Assembly (NCBI GenBank): GCA_029265125.1
Contig: JAJUJX010000011.1
Span: 21,196 to 85,195 of the forward strand
DNA: 64,000 bases
Source: Tolumonas sp008015085
GTDB taxonomy: Bacteria > Pseudomonadota > Gammaproteobacteria > Enterobacterales > Aeromonadaceae
Direction: 5' to 3'
Shown piece after piece: positions 40,836 through 51,500 of this stretch. Positions within the stretch are counted from its first letter, which is position 1, and every line of letters starts with the position of its first letter. Under the pieces are notes generated by a model. It did no database searches, was not told where the DNA came from, and worked only from the letters and a program-made list of their open reading frames with translations. The translations under genes were made by a program, and so were the position numbers.

Positions 40836-42299
40836 ATGTGCTATCCATCAATTGATCCATTACTGCTGCCGTTTTGTCAGTGGCAGGCATCGCAATGGAT
40901 GACGTCAAAAGTCTGCGCTACTTTCTCTGTTACCAATCCGGCGACAGGCGAAGTCATTGCCACATTACCAAATCAGCCCGCAGGTGATGCTCTGGCTGCT
41001 ATTGATCGCGCAAGTGCCGCACTCCCTGCCTGGCAGGCACTTCCTGCGAAAAAAAGAGCATCACTTCTGCGCCGCTGGTTTGAGCTGGTCATGGAAAATC
41101 AGGACGCGCTGGCGCTGCTGATGTCACTGGAGCAAGGTAAACCGCTGGCGGAAGCAAAAGGCGAAGTGGCTTATGGCGCCGCCTATATCGAGTGGTTTGC
41201 CGAAGAAACCAAACGTGTTTATGGCGATATCATCCCTGCTGCCAGTGGCGACCGTCGCATTCTCACCATTAAACAAGGTATTGGTGTGGTCGCTGCTATC
41301 ACCCCATGGAACTTCCCGAATGCCATGATCACACGCAAAGTGGCGCCCGCTCTTGGTGCAGGCTGCACAATCGTGGTGAAACCTTCTGATGAAACACCAC
41401 TCTCTGCACTGGCTCTGGTCACACTTGCCCATCAGGCAGGCATTCCTGACGATGTATTCCAAGTCATTACCAGCCGTAAAGCGGCTGAAATCGGTCAGGT
41501 TTTTTGCGGTGACAGCCGTGTTCGTAAGCTCACTTTCACCGGTTCAACTCCGGTGGGTAAGCAATTGATGAGCCAATGCGCTGCAACAGTGAAAAAACTG
41601 GGGCTGGAACTGGGCGGCAACGCACCATTTATTGTATTTGACGATGCTGATATTGATGCAGCAATTACAGGTCTGATGGTGTCGAAATTCCGTAATGCCG
41701 GACAAACCTGCATCTGTGCAAACCGCATTCTGGTGCAGGATGGCATCTACGATCAGTTCGCAGAAAAACTGGTTACAGCAGTTAAAAAGCTGAAAATTGG
41801 TTTGGGTACAGAACCGGGCTCAACTGTTGGTCCACTGATCAATCAGGCTGCCGTACATAAAGTACAGCATCTGGTTTCTGACGCTGTGACCCGTGGCGCC
41901 AAACTACTGACCGGCGGTTCCATCTATCCGACGGGTGATAACTTCTACCAGCCGACCGTGCTGAAAGAAGTCACCAGCGATATGAAAATTTTCCACTCTG
42001 AAATTTTTGGCCCGGTTGCGCCGCTTTATCGTTTCTCTACCGAAGCTGAAGCCGTTGCAATGGCAAACGATACCCCGTTCGGGCTGGCGGCCTATTTCTA
42101 CAGTCAGGATATCAGCCGGGTTTGGCGGGTATCAGAAGCCCTGGAATATGGCATGGTCGGTATCAACGAAGGCGGTATTTCCAGTGAAGTCGCTCCGTTT
42201 GGTGGAGTGAAAGAGTCTGGTTTAGGGCGTGAAGGTTCTAAATACGGCATCGAAGAATTTACTGAAATTAAGTACCTCTGTATGGGCGGTCTGAAATAA
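40836..42299 (+). CDS. gabD: Succinate-semialdehyde dehydrogenase (NADP+)
   Basis: Aldehyde dehydrogenase of 487 residues that oxidises succinate semialdehyde to succinate. It resembles E. coli GabD along most of its length. It shows VTNPATGEVIATLP, AITPWNFPNAMITRK, SFTGSTPVGKQLMSQ-type cofactor binding, LELGGNAPFIVFDDADID (general base Glu), FRNAGQTCICANR (catalytic Cys) and EVAPFGGVKESGLGREGSKYGIEEF. GGAG lies six bases before the ATG at 40836. gabT follows 40 bp downstream, so the pair turns GABA into succinate. Confidence 0.93.
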   Translation: MCYPSIDPLLLPFCQWQASQWMTSKVCATFSVTNPATGEVIATLPNQPAGDALAAIDRASAALPAWQALPAKKRASLLRRWFELVMENQDALALLMSLEQGKPLAEAKGEVAYGAAYIEWFAEETKRVYGDIIPAASGDRRILTIKQGIGVVAAITPWNFPNAMITRKVAPALGAGCTIVVKPSDETPLSALALVTLAHQAGIPDDVFQVITSRKAAEIGQVFCGDSRVRKLTFTGSTPVGKQLMSQCAATVKKLGLELGGNAPFIVFDDADIDAAITGLMVSKFRNAGQTCICANRILVQDGIYDQFAEKLVTAVKKLKIGLGTEPGSTVGPLINQAAVHKVQHLVSDAVTRGAKLLTGGSIYPTGDNFYQPTVLKEVTSDMKIFHSEIFGPVAPLYRFSTEAEAVAMANDTPFGLAAYFYSQDISRVWRVSEALEYGMVGINEGGISSEVAPFGGVKESGLGREGSKYGIEEFTEIKYLCMGGLK

Positions 42300-42339
42300 G
42301 TCTGAACGGAATTTGACTGCATATTTGAAGGAGTCACAA

Positions 42340-43617
42340 ATGAGTAACGCTGAACTGCAACAACGTAAACAAGCTGCTTTTGCTCGTGGTGAAGGCAATG
42401 CCTACGGGATCTATGTCGCTAAAGCGAAAAACGCCGAATTGTGGGACGTAGAAGGTAAACGCTATATCGACTTCGGAGCTGGCATCGCAGTGGTTAACAC
42501 CGGCCACTGCCATCCGAAGGTTATCTCTGCGGTTAAAGCTCAGTTGGATAACTTCAGCCATACCTGTATGACAATCACCCCGTATGAATCAGCGGTAAAA
42601 CTGGCAGAAAAACTGGTTAAGGCCGTTCCGGGTAATACGCCGAAAAAAGCGATGTTTGTGACCACCGGTGCTGAGGCCGTTGAGAACGCAGTCAAAATTG
42701 CCCGTTCTTACACAGGTCGTAGCGGTGTGATTGCCTTTAATGGTGGTTTCCACGGCCGTACCCTGCTGACCGTTGGTCTGACCGGTAAAGTACAACCCTA
42801 TAAAGCCGGTTTCGGCCCCTTCCCGGCAGAGCTGTATCATGTACCGTACCCAAATGCCCTACTCAATATCACTGAAGATGACAGCTTCGAGGCATTAAAC
42901 CAGCTGTTTAAATGCGATATCGACTCAAACCGTGTCGCAGCCATTATCGTTGAATGTGTGCAAGGTGAAGGCGGTTTCAATCCAGCTCCTGCATCGTTCC
43001 TGAAAAAACTGCGCGAGCTGTGTGATCAGAAAGGCATCATGCTGATCTGTGACGAAATTCAGACTGGTTTCGCCCGCACCGGCCGCATGTTTGCGCACGA
43101 ATATGCCGGTATTGAAGCGGATCTGGTTACCATGGCCAAAGGTCTGGGCGGTGGCTTCCCGATTTCAGCCGTCGTAGGTAAAGCTGAGATCATGGATGCG
43201 CCACAACCAGGCGGTCTGGGTGGCACCTATGCCGGCTCACCGCTGGGCACCACTGCCGGTCTGGCAGTATTTGATGTGATCGAAGAAGAAAAATTGTGCG
43301 ACCGTGCTCTGGCGATTGGTGAACGCATGGTGAACCACCTGCGTGATATCAAAGAAGAGTTCCCGGCTATCGTTGGCGATATCCGTAATCTGGGCGCCAT
43401 GATTGCGCTGGAACTGGTTAAAGACAACGATATTCAGAAACCAAACCCAGAACTGACCAAAGCTATTTGTGCCAAAGCAGCTGAAAAAGGTTTGATCCTG
43501 CTCTCTTGCGGTACTCGCGCTAACGTGATCCGTTTCCTGCCGCCACTAACCACCGAGATGGAAATCATCGACGAAGGCATGGCTTTGCTGAAAAGTATCA
43601 TCAAAGAACTGATTTAA
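42340..43617 (+). CDS. gabT: 4-aminobutyrate aminotransferase
   Basis: PLP-dependent class III aminotransferase of 425 residues that converts GABA and 2-oxoglutarate to succinate semialdehyde and glutamate. It shows FVTTGAEAVENAVKIAR (phosphate binding), FNGGFHGRTLLTVGLTGK, CVQGEGGFNPAP, LICDEIQTGFARTG (cofactor Asp) and TMAKGLGGGFPISAV (Schiff-base Lys). AAGGAG is six bases before the ATG at 42340; the longer frame from 42313 is rejected. 5-aminovalerate is also a plausible substrate. A terminator with a TTCG loop follows. Confidence 0.93.
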   Translation: MSNAELQQRKQAAFARGEGNAYGIYVAKAKNAELWDVEGKRYIDFGAGIAVVNTGHCHPKVISAVKAQLDNFSHTCMTITPYESAVKLAEKLVKAVPGNTPKKAMFVTTGAEAVENAVKIARSYTGRSGVIAFNGGFHGRTLLTVGLTGKVQPYKAGFGPFPAELYHVPYPNALLNITEDDSFEALNQLFKCDIDSNRVAAIIVECVQGEGGFNPAPASFLKKLRELCDQKGIMLICDEIQTGFARTGRMFAHEYAGIEADLVTMAKGLGGGFPISAVVGKAEIMDAPQPGGLGGTYAGSPLGTTAGLAVFDVIEEEKLCDRALAIGERMVNHLRDIKEEFPAIVGDIRNLGAMIALELVKDNDIQKPNPELTKAICAKAAEKGLILLSCGTRANVIRFLPPLTTEMEIIDEGMALLKSIIKELI

Positions 43618-43644
43618 ATTTTCTCTCCAGTGTCCATAAGTCAG

Positions 43645-43674
43645 GCATCCGGATTCGTCCGGATGCTTTTTTAT
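43645..43674 (+). terminator. Terminator of gabDT
   Basis: GCATCCGGA (43645-43653), a TTCG tetraloop, TCCGGATGC (43658-43666), then six Ts. Confidence 0.92.
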
Positions 43675-43701
43675 TTCTTAAATACGAATGATATTTTCAT
43701 A

Positions 43702-43732
43702 ATAAAAGGGCAGCTCCGATAGCTGCCCTTTA
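43702..43732 (-). terminator. Terminator of cdr
   Basis: AAAGGGCAGCT (43705-43715) pairs with AGCTGCCCTTT (43721-43731) around a 5-base loop. On the minus strand the stem is followed by TTTTATT, so it serves the leftward cdr gene. Confidence 0.8.
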
Positions 43733-43761
43733 TCATGCCACTCTGATTAAAATTGCGTGAA

Positions 43762-45471
43762 TTAAAACTGCTTAGTCGTCATCTGGAAGGTTTTGAAACC
43801 ACCTGACAAATTACGCGCCTTGAAACCATTATTTGCCAGCAGACGATACGCAACATGCCCACGCAAACCGACCTGACAGGTGATCAGAATTTCTTTATCT
43901 TTCGGCAACTCGTTCAGACGGCTACGTAACTGATCGACCGGGATATTACACGCACCGGGGATAGCTCCGATATTGGTCAACTCACCCGGATTACGCACAT
44001 CCAGCAAGAATTGATCTGCCGTCATATTCAATACATCAGCGGTATGGCAAATCCGTTCATCGCCTTTAATGATGTTGGCGGCCACCATACCCGCCTGATT
44101 GATAACATCCCGCGCTGAACCAAATGGCGGTGCATACGTCAGTTCCAGATGCTCCAGATCCTGTACTTTCAAACCAGCCCGCATTGCCACTGCCAGCACA
44201 TCAATGCGTTTATCCACGCCTTCTTTGCCGAACGCCTGTCCACCCAGGATCTGACCCGACTGCGGATCAAAAATCAATTTCAAACTGACCGGGAAAGCCC
44301 CCGGATAGTAACCGGCATGGTTACCCGGATGCACATACACTTTCTCATAGGGCAAGCCAAGCCGTTTCAGGCTCTTCTCACTATGTCCGGTGCTGGCAAT
44401 CGCAAACTCAAACACTTTGCAGATCGCAGTGCCTTGTGTGCGCTGATATCTTTCATCGCGCCCCAGCATGTTATCTGCAGCAATGCGCCCCTGCCGGTTG
44501 GCCGGCCCGGCAAGCGGGATCAGAGCAGGCTGCCCGGTGACAAAATCAGGTGTTTCAACTGCATCACCAACCGCATAAATATCCGGATCACTGGTACGCA
44601 TAGCATCATCAACTTTAATACCACCACGAGGACCCAATTCCAATCCGGCAGCAGACGCCAGCATGGTCTCCGGTTTAACACCGATTGCCAGAATCACCAT
44701 ACCCGTCGCCAGTTTTTCACCATTGCTCAATGTCAATTCAAGGTGATTGGAGTTTTCTGCATGTATTGCATAATCACCGATCGCTTCTGGTTCGGATGGG
44801 TCAACAGAACGTTCGGCAATGGCAGTCAGGCCTGTATTAAGACGCAGATCGGTTTTATGTTGCACCAATACCTGATGCACAAAATTCGCCATTTCAGGGT
44901 CAACTGGTGCCATCACCTGATTTGACAGCTCCAGCAAGGTCACCGCGATCCCTTTCTGATGCAGCGCTTCCACCATTTCCAGACCAATAAAACCACCACC
45001 TACAACCGTAACATGCTGAGGTTTGTTGATGGTCATTGCCGCCATGATGCGATCCATATCCGGAATATTGCGTAAACCAAAAACATTTGGGCTATCAATT
45101 CCAGGAAGCGGAGGACGAATAGGAGCAGCACCAGGACTTAACAATAATTTATCGTAAGACTCTTGATACTCTTCACCTGTCAGCGCATTTTTCACTGTCA
45201 GCCTTTTTTGCTGACGATCGATGGAAGTAACTTCAGAGAAAACCCGCACTTCAACATTAAAACGGGCTTTAAAGCTGTGTGGAGTCTGGAGTAATAATGC
45301 TTCCCGCTGCGTAATGTCACCGCCGATATGATATGGCAGACCGCAGTTTGCAAATGAAACGAATTCTCCCCGCTCCAGCATCAGAATTTCTGCATCTTCT
45401 GACAGACGGCGGGCCCGTGCCGCTGCTGACGCACCACCAGCAACCCCGCCGATAATCACTATTTTTGTCAT
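43762..45471 (-). CDS. cdr: CoA-disulfide/persulfide reductase with C-terminal rhodanese domain
   Basis: Flavoprotein of 569 residues. The FAD- and NAD(P)H-binding part opens KIVIIGGVAGGASAAARARRL and has the single active cysteine in SFANCGLPYHIGG (Cys43). A second dinucleotide fold follows (VTVVGGGFIGLEMVEAL), then the FAD-binding IYAVGDAVE. From about residue 475 a rhodanese domain follows (QFLLDVRNPGELTNIGAIPGACNIPVDQLRSRL) with its persulfide Cys in LITCQVGLRGHVAYRLL. Such fusions (Npsr/CdrF type) reduce CoA persulfides and polysulfides. The promoter (TTGCAT, 17 bases, TAAAGT) has its spacer filled by a site shared with the YeeE/YedE promoter. GAGGA precedes the ATG. Confidence 0.9.
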   Translation of the reverse strand: MTKIVIIGGVAGGASAAARARRLSEDAEILMLERGEFVSFANCGLPYHIGGDITQREALLLQTPHSFKARFNVEVRVFSEVTSIDRQQKRLTVKNALTGEEYQESYDKLLLSPGAAPIRPPLPGIDSPNVFGLRNIPDMDRIMAAMTINKPQHVTVVGGGFIGLEMVEALHQKGIAVTLLELSNQVMAPVDPEMANFVHQVLVQHKTDLRLNTGLTAIAERSVDPSEPEAIGDYAIHAENSNHLELTLSNGEKLATGMVILAIGVKPETMLASAAGLELGPRGGIKVDDAMRTSDPDIYAVGDAVETPDFVTGQPALIPLAGPANRQGRIAADNMLGRDERYQRTQGTAICKVFEFAIASTGHSEKSLKRLGLPYEKVYVHPGNHAGYYPGAFPVSLKLIFDPQSGQILGGQAFGKEGVDKRIDVLAVAMRAGLKVQDLEHLELTYAPPFGSARDVINQAGMVAANIIKGDERICHTADVLNMTADQFLLDVRNPGELTNIGAIPGACNIPVDQLRSRLNELPKDKEILITCQVGLRGHVAYRLLANNGFKARNLSGGFKTFQMTTKQF

Positions 45472-45500
45472 GCTTGCTTCCTCTGATTATAAATTTCACT

Positions 45501-45529
45501 ACTTTAGATAACTCTAAATTAGAATGCAA
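45501..45529 (-). promoter_or_regulatory. cdr promoter with putative ArsR-type operator
   Basis: On the minus strand TTGCAT (45524-45529) and TAAAGT (45501-45506) are 17 bases apart. The spacer holds TCTAATTTAGA (45513-45523 on this strand), the same word as in the YeeE/YedE promoter; 45504-45523 matches 25716-25735 at 18 of 20 bases on the opposite strand. Repression by a persulfide-sensing ArsR protein is inferred. Confidence 0.6.
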
Positions 45530-45604
45530 TGTTATGTGCGTCTGGGTTGTGCTTTTGTAATTTTAAGCTATTCTTAATACCATCTACGCAGAACATTGTT
45601 TTAT

Positions 45605-48547
45605 ATGAATTTTTTAAAAAATCCAACCGCAAAAAACAACGCTGATATCAGTAGCTGTTTTCTGCTGTGGAATGAGGTGACTCATCAGCTAAAACTGGCT
45701 AATAATCAGGCACCTACTCCAGTTTCACTATTGCCTCAACCGGATTCTCTCTGGCCAGATCAATTGCCGGCACCTCATGTTCAGCGTCTTTATTCTCTGT
45801 TCAGACAGAAGCAACCTCAAACTATCACACTAAATTTGACGAATGTTTGCTGGCAGCTTCATGTTACTCCTACAGATTCAGAACACTGGCTCATCTTTGC
45901 AGAGGCTATGTCTGCGAACGACAATCCTCAGGGGTTAGCTGTTATTGAGCTGGAAAAATCTATACAGGGGCTTTCGGGCACAGCAAGAAACAAAAAATTA
46001 CTGGAAACGCTCAGTTTTTATTCAGCCTGTGACCGTCTTATTGTCTGGCAATTGCATCAGCAAACTCTGATACCAATTTACAGTAGTGGAAAGCAGCCAT
46101 TACCACCACCGCAAACCGTCGACAGACGATACCAACGAGCACTGGACATCAGGCAACAACTAGGCTTCTCTGACATTCATCACCAACCATTGCTCAGCAG
46201 TCAGACATACTGTAAAGAAAACAATATGCTGGCCCGGCTGGATACCGCGATCCGGATCGACCGGCACTTAAACGGAGTGCTGACGCTGGAGTACCGGCAG
46301 ATACAAGACGGATTTGCTCCTGAACTTTTTCTGCTTTCTCAGACTGCAGCCAATCTGCTGACGCTGACTGATTTACCCGGGCAAACTTCTTCTGATAACT
46401 CACACCGCATTGCATTAACCACATCGGACTGGTTACATCAGTTCAACACAGGCACCGCCGCACTACAGGGCGCTGATTTCTTTGCTGATATTCAGATGAT
46501 TTTGCAGAAACAGACCGCCGCAACCCGCTGTCTTATCGCCAGACCGTCTGAAATGCCCGGCTACTTGCAGCCGTGTCCAACCGTTCATGGTTATTTGCCC
46601 CCGGTTTTTGAATTCAATGCCACCCTGCGTCACCAATTAACACAGACAGGTCACATGGTGTGGGATAAAGAATCATTACCGCATCAGTTACTGCAAAATG
46701 AACATTGGTGTTTTGCGCTGGCACTGAAGAACCAGCAAAACCAGTTCGCCGGAGTTACCCTTTTGTTCTTCGACGAACTGCCGGAAAACTGGGTTCAAAT
46801 CATGCAGATTTTTTCATTGGTACAGATCCGAATCCAGCAGGAACTGCAGCACCAGTTATTGAAAAGTCAGCTGAAAACAGCGGAAGCAGCCTTCGACAAC
46901 CACCAACTGGCTATGATAGTTATTAACCAGTATGGCCTCATTGAGCGGGTTAATCCTGCTTTTTGCGATATCACTGGCTATCATGAGACACAGGCGCTGG
47001 ATAAACATTTCCGTGTACTGCGACCAACTTATTATGGCGATGATTTTTTTGATACGCTGTTGAAAGCGCTGGAACAAGATGGCTACTGGCAGGGTGAAGA
47101 ACGGCTGGTACGCAAAAGTGGCTTTTATTTCCCGGTTAATCTTCGTGTCAATGCCATTATGGAATACGGTATTGTACGCCATTATGTCTGTGCCTTTCAG
47201 GACCTCGCTGAACAACGCAGTACCGAAGCACAGATTGAACGTTTAGCCTATACCGATGACCTCACCGGACTGCCTAACCGCCGGGCTTTACTGGAAAAAC
47301 TGGCTGCTATCGCTGAAAACACCCGACAGAGAAACGAGCTCAATGGCATACTCTTGATCGATGTGGACAACTTCAAAAATATCAATGACTCACTCGGTCA
47401 CGCCTATGGCGACCTGTTACTTATCAAAATGGTGCAGCGTCTGCAGCAGCAATTTCCGAAATACACACTCGCGCGGCTGTCTTCTGACCAGTTAATTATT
47501 GTTGCGTCTTCTGTCGGTCAAAATGATGTTACAGCCCGGATACACGGGGAATTTATTGCTAGTCAGGTGTTAGGCATTTGCCAAACACCTTACATTCTTA
47601 ACGGAATTTCATTACATGTGACCTGTACACTGGGCATCACATTTTTCAGTAGTGATCCGGAACCGCTGGAATTACTAAAACAGGTTGAAACGGCTTCACA
47701 CACAGCCAAACAGAATAACCGGGGCCAATTCGCCTTCTTCACCGAAGCAATGGCGGATGAAATCAGAAACCGGCTGGAACTGAACATCAAACTGCGTAAC
47801 GCTTTTTCTGCCAATGAATTCCGACTACATTACCAGCCTCAATACGAAACCGGTAGTAACCGCCTGATTGGGGCCGAAGCATTAATCCGTTGGGAGCATC
47901 AGGGAAAACTGATCCCACCTGGCCACTTTATTCCGGTAGCAGAAGAGACCAGCCTTATCAATGATATTGGCTGGTGGGTGCTTAGACAGGCTTGCGAGCA
48001 GTTTGTGTACTGGCAGGATAATAATCTGCTTTTAGCCAGTCTATCGGTCAACGTCAGCGCCCGGCAGTTCCATTGCCTCGACTTTGTGACCCAAATTGAA
48101 TGGTTACTCGAAAGTTCCCAAATGCCAGCTGAACATCTCATGCTGGAAATCACCGAATCAGTTATTCTTGAGAATCTGCAAGATACCATTGATAAAATGC
48201 AGAGATTGCGTCAGCTTGGGATCAGATTATCGATTGATGATTTTGGCACCGGCTATTCATCGCTTGCCTATCTTAAATCATTACCGGTGAATGAAGTAAA
48301 ACTTGATCGTTCCTTTATCAACCGTCTGGCAGATGATGAACGGGATCAGGCGCTGGTCTCCTGTATTGTCAATCTGGCGAAGGTCTTAGGCTTTCAGGTA
48401 ATAGCAGAAGGAGTTGAGACCGATGAACAGCTGTGCATGCTGCAAAAGCTGGAATGCGACCTGTTTCAAGGATACCTGCGCAGTAAGCCCATACCACCGA
48501 ACGAATTTACACGATTGTTGGAACAGCAGGATACAACACCAGAGTAA
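45605..48547 (+). CDS. Cyclic-di-GMP phosphodiesterase with PAS, degenerate GGDEF and EAL domains
   Basis: Cytoplasmic protein of about 980 residues. The N-terminal 430 residues look like two GAF-type sensory regions (around 120-255 and 275-420). A PAS domain follows (about 440-560, MIVINQYGLIERVNPAFCDITGYHE), then a GGDEF domain (about 575-720) whose signature is RLSSDQL instead of GGDEF, so it should not make c-di-GMP. The EAL domain (about 735-970) has all catalytic motifs: GAEALIRW, LEITESV, DDFGTGYSSLAYLKSL, KLDRSFI and IAEGVET, so it should degrade c-di-GMP. No good ribosome site is visible; the ATG at 45605 is preferred over the TTG at 45596. It is divergent from cdr. Confidence 0.85.
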   Translation: MNFLKNPTAKNNADISSCFLLWNEVTHQLKLANNQAPTPVSLLPQPDSLWPDQLPAPHVQRLYSLFRQKQPQTITLNLTNVCWQLHVTPTDSEHWLIFAEAMSANDNPQGLAVIELEKSIQGLSGTARNKKLLETLSFYSACDRLIVWQLHQQTLIPIYSSGKQPLPPPQTVDRRYQRALDIRQQLGFSDIHHQPLLSSQTYCKENNMLARLDTAIRIDRHLNGVLTLEYRQIQDGFAPELFLLSQTAANLLTLTDLPGQTSSDNSHRIALTTSDWLHQFNTGTAALQGADFFADIQMILQKQTAATRCLIARPSEMPGYLQPCPTVHGYLPPVFEFNATLRHQLTQTGHMVWDKESLPHQLLQNEHWCFALALKNQQNQFAGVTLLFFDELPENWVQIMQIFSLVQIRIQQELQHQLLKSQLKTAEAAFDNHQLAMIVINQYGLIERVNPAFCDITGYHETQALDKHFRVLRPTYYGDDFFDTLLKALEQDGYWQGEERLVRKSGFYFPVNLRVNAIMEYGIVRHYVCAFQDLAEQRSTEAQIERLAYTDDLTGLPNRRALLEKLAAIAENTRQRNELNGILLIDVDNFKNINDSLGHAYGDLLLIKMVQRLQQQFPKYTLARLSSDQLIIVASSVGQNDVTARIHGEFIASQVLGICQTPYILNGISLHVTCTLGITFFSSDPEPLELLKQVETASHTAKQNNRGQFAFFTEAMADEIRNRLELNIKLRNAFSANEFRLHYQPQYETGSNRLIGAEALIRWEHQGKLIPPGHFIPVAEETSLINDIGWWVLRQACEQFVYWQDNNLLLASLSVNVSARQFHCLDFVTQIEWLLESSQMPAEHLMLEITESVILENLQDTIDKMQRLRQLGIRLSIDDFGTGYSSLAYLKSLPVNEVKLDRSFINRLADDERDQALVSCIVNLAKVLGFQVIAEGVETDEQLCMLQKLECDLFQGYLRSKPIPPNEFTRLLEQQDTTPE

Positions 48548-48597
48548 ACCGCTCCCGCCATGACTCTGTCGGCAAAGAGAGCGGTTCTCCTGATATC

Positions 48598-51500
48598 TCA
48601 GAATTCAAACTTATAGAAGAGATCTACCGCCTGACTCAGGCTACTCACAGCCTGCAGATAAAGCTGAGGCAACAGGAAATAACGAACCTTAACCTCACTC
48701 ACTGCACTGTATACGCCAACACCATATTGCAGCTGCAGATCTTTCAGCAGATAGGCTGAAAGATTCACTTTAGTATCTGTACCGCTACCACTGGTGTCAA
48801 AAGCTGCATCCTTCAGACCAAACGTCGACGCAACATCTGAAACCACTCCGTTTGTCTGTCCTAAGCCGGCACCAATCATCATCGCGGCCATCGCTTCTTC
48901 AGTCGAACCATTAGTTGTTGCTGTTGAACTTCGCCCACGCAGCAAATAAGAAAGTTTATCGGTATCAGGAAGTTCAGGTTCAGAGAAAACCTGTGCACTG
49001 ATCGCATTGATCGGCGCATTAATTTTCACCCCGACCGTCACACTACTATCCTCCATCGTTGCTGGATCGCGGATGGCCTCCGCCATGACATATGGTGTTG
49101 CAATATCGCCGTTAAACATCAGCTTGCCACTACGAATCACCAGATTCTGACCATAGGCCTTAAATCGCCCGTCAACTAATCTTATTTCACCTTGCGTCAG
49201 CATCACCTGACCCGGCTTTTGTCGGAAATGCAGTCCACCAGCCAACGCCGTTTTCAACCCCATGGCATTAAGCCGGACATCCGCTCCGAGCGCCAGTTTC
49301 AGATCCATAAAGTATGGAAAAGGCACCTTTGCAGCCTGCTGCTGCAATGGCCGGACAATATGCACATCATCTGACAGCTCTACCCCACTCTCAGGCAATT
49401 CCTTTACGTCAATCCGGGCCCAAGGCACCCGGATGTCGCCATCCAGTGCCACTTTTTCCGCATCAAACTGCAGCTGCAAATCAGAATCGAACCGGCCATT
49501 CCCATAACCAGCGAAAGCGAGTTCAACATCCCTTCCGTTCAGTCGTAACACACCGGAAAATTGTCCTGCCGGCCAGTCCGAATGACCGGATAGTGTCACT
49601 TTTCCCTTGCCAGCCAGCATATTGGCATTCACCTCAGCGCTGTCACCCTCAATAATGACACTTCCATTGATCTGTTTAAGACTGACCATCTCGGTTTCAG
49701 TATCAACTTCACCATCTTTGAGAGTGATCTTCCCGTACAACAACGGCGCACTGAGTGTCCCGGCAAGACGGCCATTCATATCAATTTGCCCTTTCGTGCT
49801 GTGCAATGCATCAACCAACGGAGCAATTCCATAAAGCTGCAAATGACTTACACTGACTGTACCAGCCAGTTGCTGCCGCCTGAGAGGATCAAGTACCTGT
49901 GTATCCAGATTAATATTTCCAAGCATCTCTGATGCCAGTGTAAAACGCATCTGAGCCAGTTTTTGCGTAAGATCAAGCTGCAGCAGCATATCCCGGTAAG
50001 GTGTTTCAAACTGCTCAGTGATCAGTTTGCCATTCTGACTCCGTGCAGTTACATGCAGATCTGGCTTTCCACGTTGCCAGCCTAATTTGCCTTCAGCCTG
50101 CAATGCACTGTTCCACTTTAATGTATCTGGCAACCACGGTTTCAGCCGCTGGGTATCGAAATCAACCAGCATAAACGGCACATTTCCCTGAGATGAAGCT
50201 GCCACTCCATTCTCAAAACAGATCCTCGATGGTGAAGAAAGCCAGCAATGCGCCTTGAAACTGAAGGTATATCTGGCCCATTGCAGAGGCACCGGTGACT
50301 GTAACCGCCATTCACCGCCCAACCCGCCAACAGCACCGTCCTGTAAACTACCTTGCCATATCCCTTTTTGCAGCCCGCCACTTAATGACAAATGGCCGTT
50401 AAGCTGTTTACCCTCAGCTTGTAAAGTAAGTTGGTGATTTTTCGCATTTCCCCGCAGCAATAAAGCGACATTCTGCATACGGGTACCATTAATATTCCAC
50501 CGGTCAGCTACCAGTTGTATCTGCCCCGGCAGAGTTTGATCGAGAGTGGCATGACTGGTTAATTCCAGCCCGCGTATGAGCTGGTTACCCACAACAATTC
50601 GGGCAGCAGCTAATCGTAGTGCCAGCACCGGAGCCTTCACCGGACCATTCAGCCTGAAATCACCATCAATACCGCCATCCCAGTGCGGATTAACCAGAGA
50701 TAGTTTTGGCAATCGCAGCTTTCCGGCAATCCGCCACTCTTTTTCAAGCTGACCGTCTACAGAAAGTAAATTCGGTCCATTGCTGATCTCAAGCCGCTGA
50801 ACCTGCAAATTACCTTGTTCATCTCCTTTGATGGATCCACGAGTTGTTAACGGAAAACCATTCCAATTCCCCTTCAGATCGATAGCAGAAACATTTCCCT
50901 GCCAGCGATCATTTTGCAGATAGATTTCCTGTTTCAGACTACCGGCTACTTCGGCGTTTGTATCAGGTAGCCAACGTTTGACTGCGGGTAATTCCAGATC
51001 GGTATGCCCTTGCCAATGGAATCCTTTTTTCCAGTTGAGCTGACCGGCAACAATCAGTTGATTCAATCCATCGCCCAGCTGCAAACGTTGTAATTCAATA
51101 CCTTCCTGTGTCCCTTTCAGCACAGTTGTAAGACGGGTAGACGGTAAATCGCCCCACCGACCTTCCGTTTGCAGATCAAATTCATAATGGCTGAGAGAGC
51201 CTTTAAAGCTTAGTTTACCTTTCCCGACTGAAAGTGCCGCCAGTGATGACGGTTGAGGCAGGGCCGCCCAGTTTCCCGTCAGGTCAAAGGGTAAACCGGT
51301 TGTCATAGGTTGCAGTTGCCCTTTTAGTGCCAGTTTTTCTTTGCCTTCGAGTACGGCAGAAAATGTCAGTTTTGCCAGATCACCATTGACATCAAGTGTT
51401 GCTGTCCGGGCAGAATCCGGTGATACGAGCGGAATAGCAGATTGTGCCCGCAGAGAGGCGTCCAGCAGGTAATTATGAATAAAAGTCATCGACCCTGACA

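Noticed and set aside
44149..44925. A 258-codon plus-strand ORF antisense to cdr
   Set aside because: Its length reflects codon bias of cdr on the other strand; the translation is rich in His, Cys and Arg without any domain pattern.
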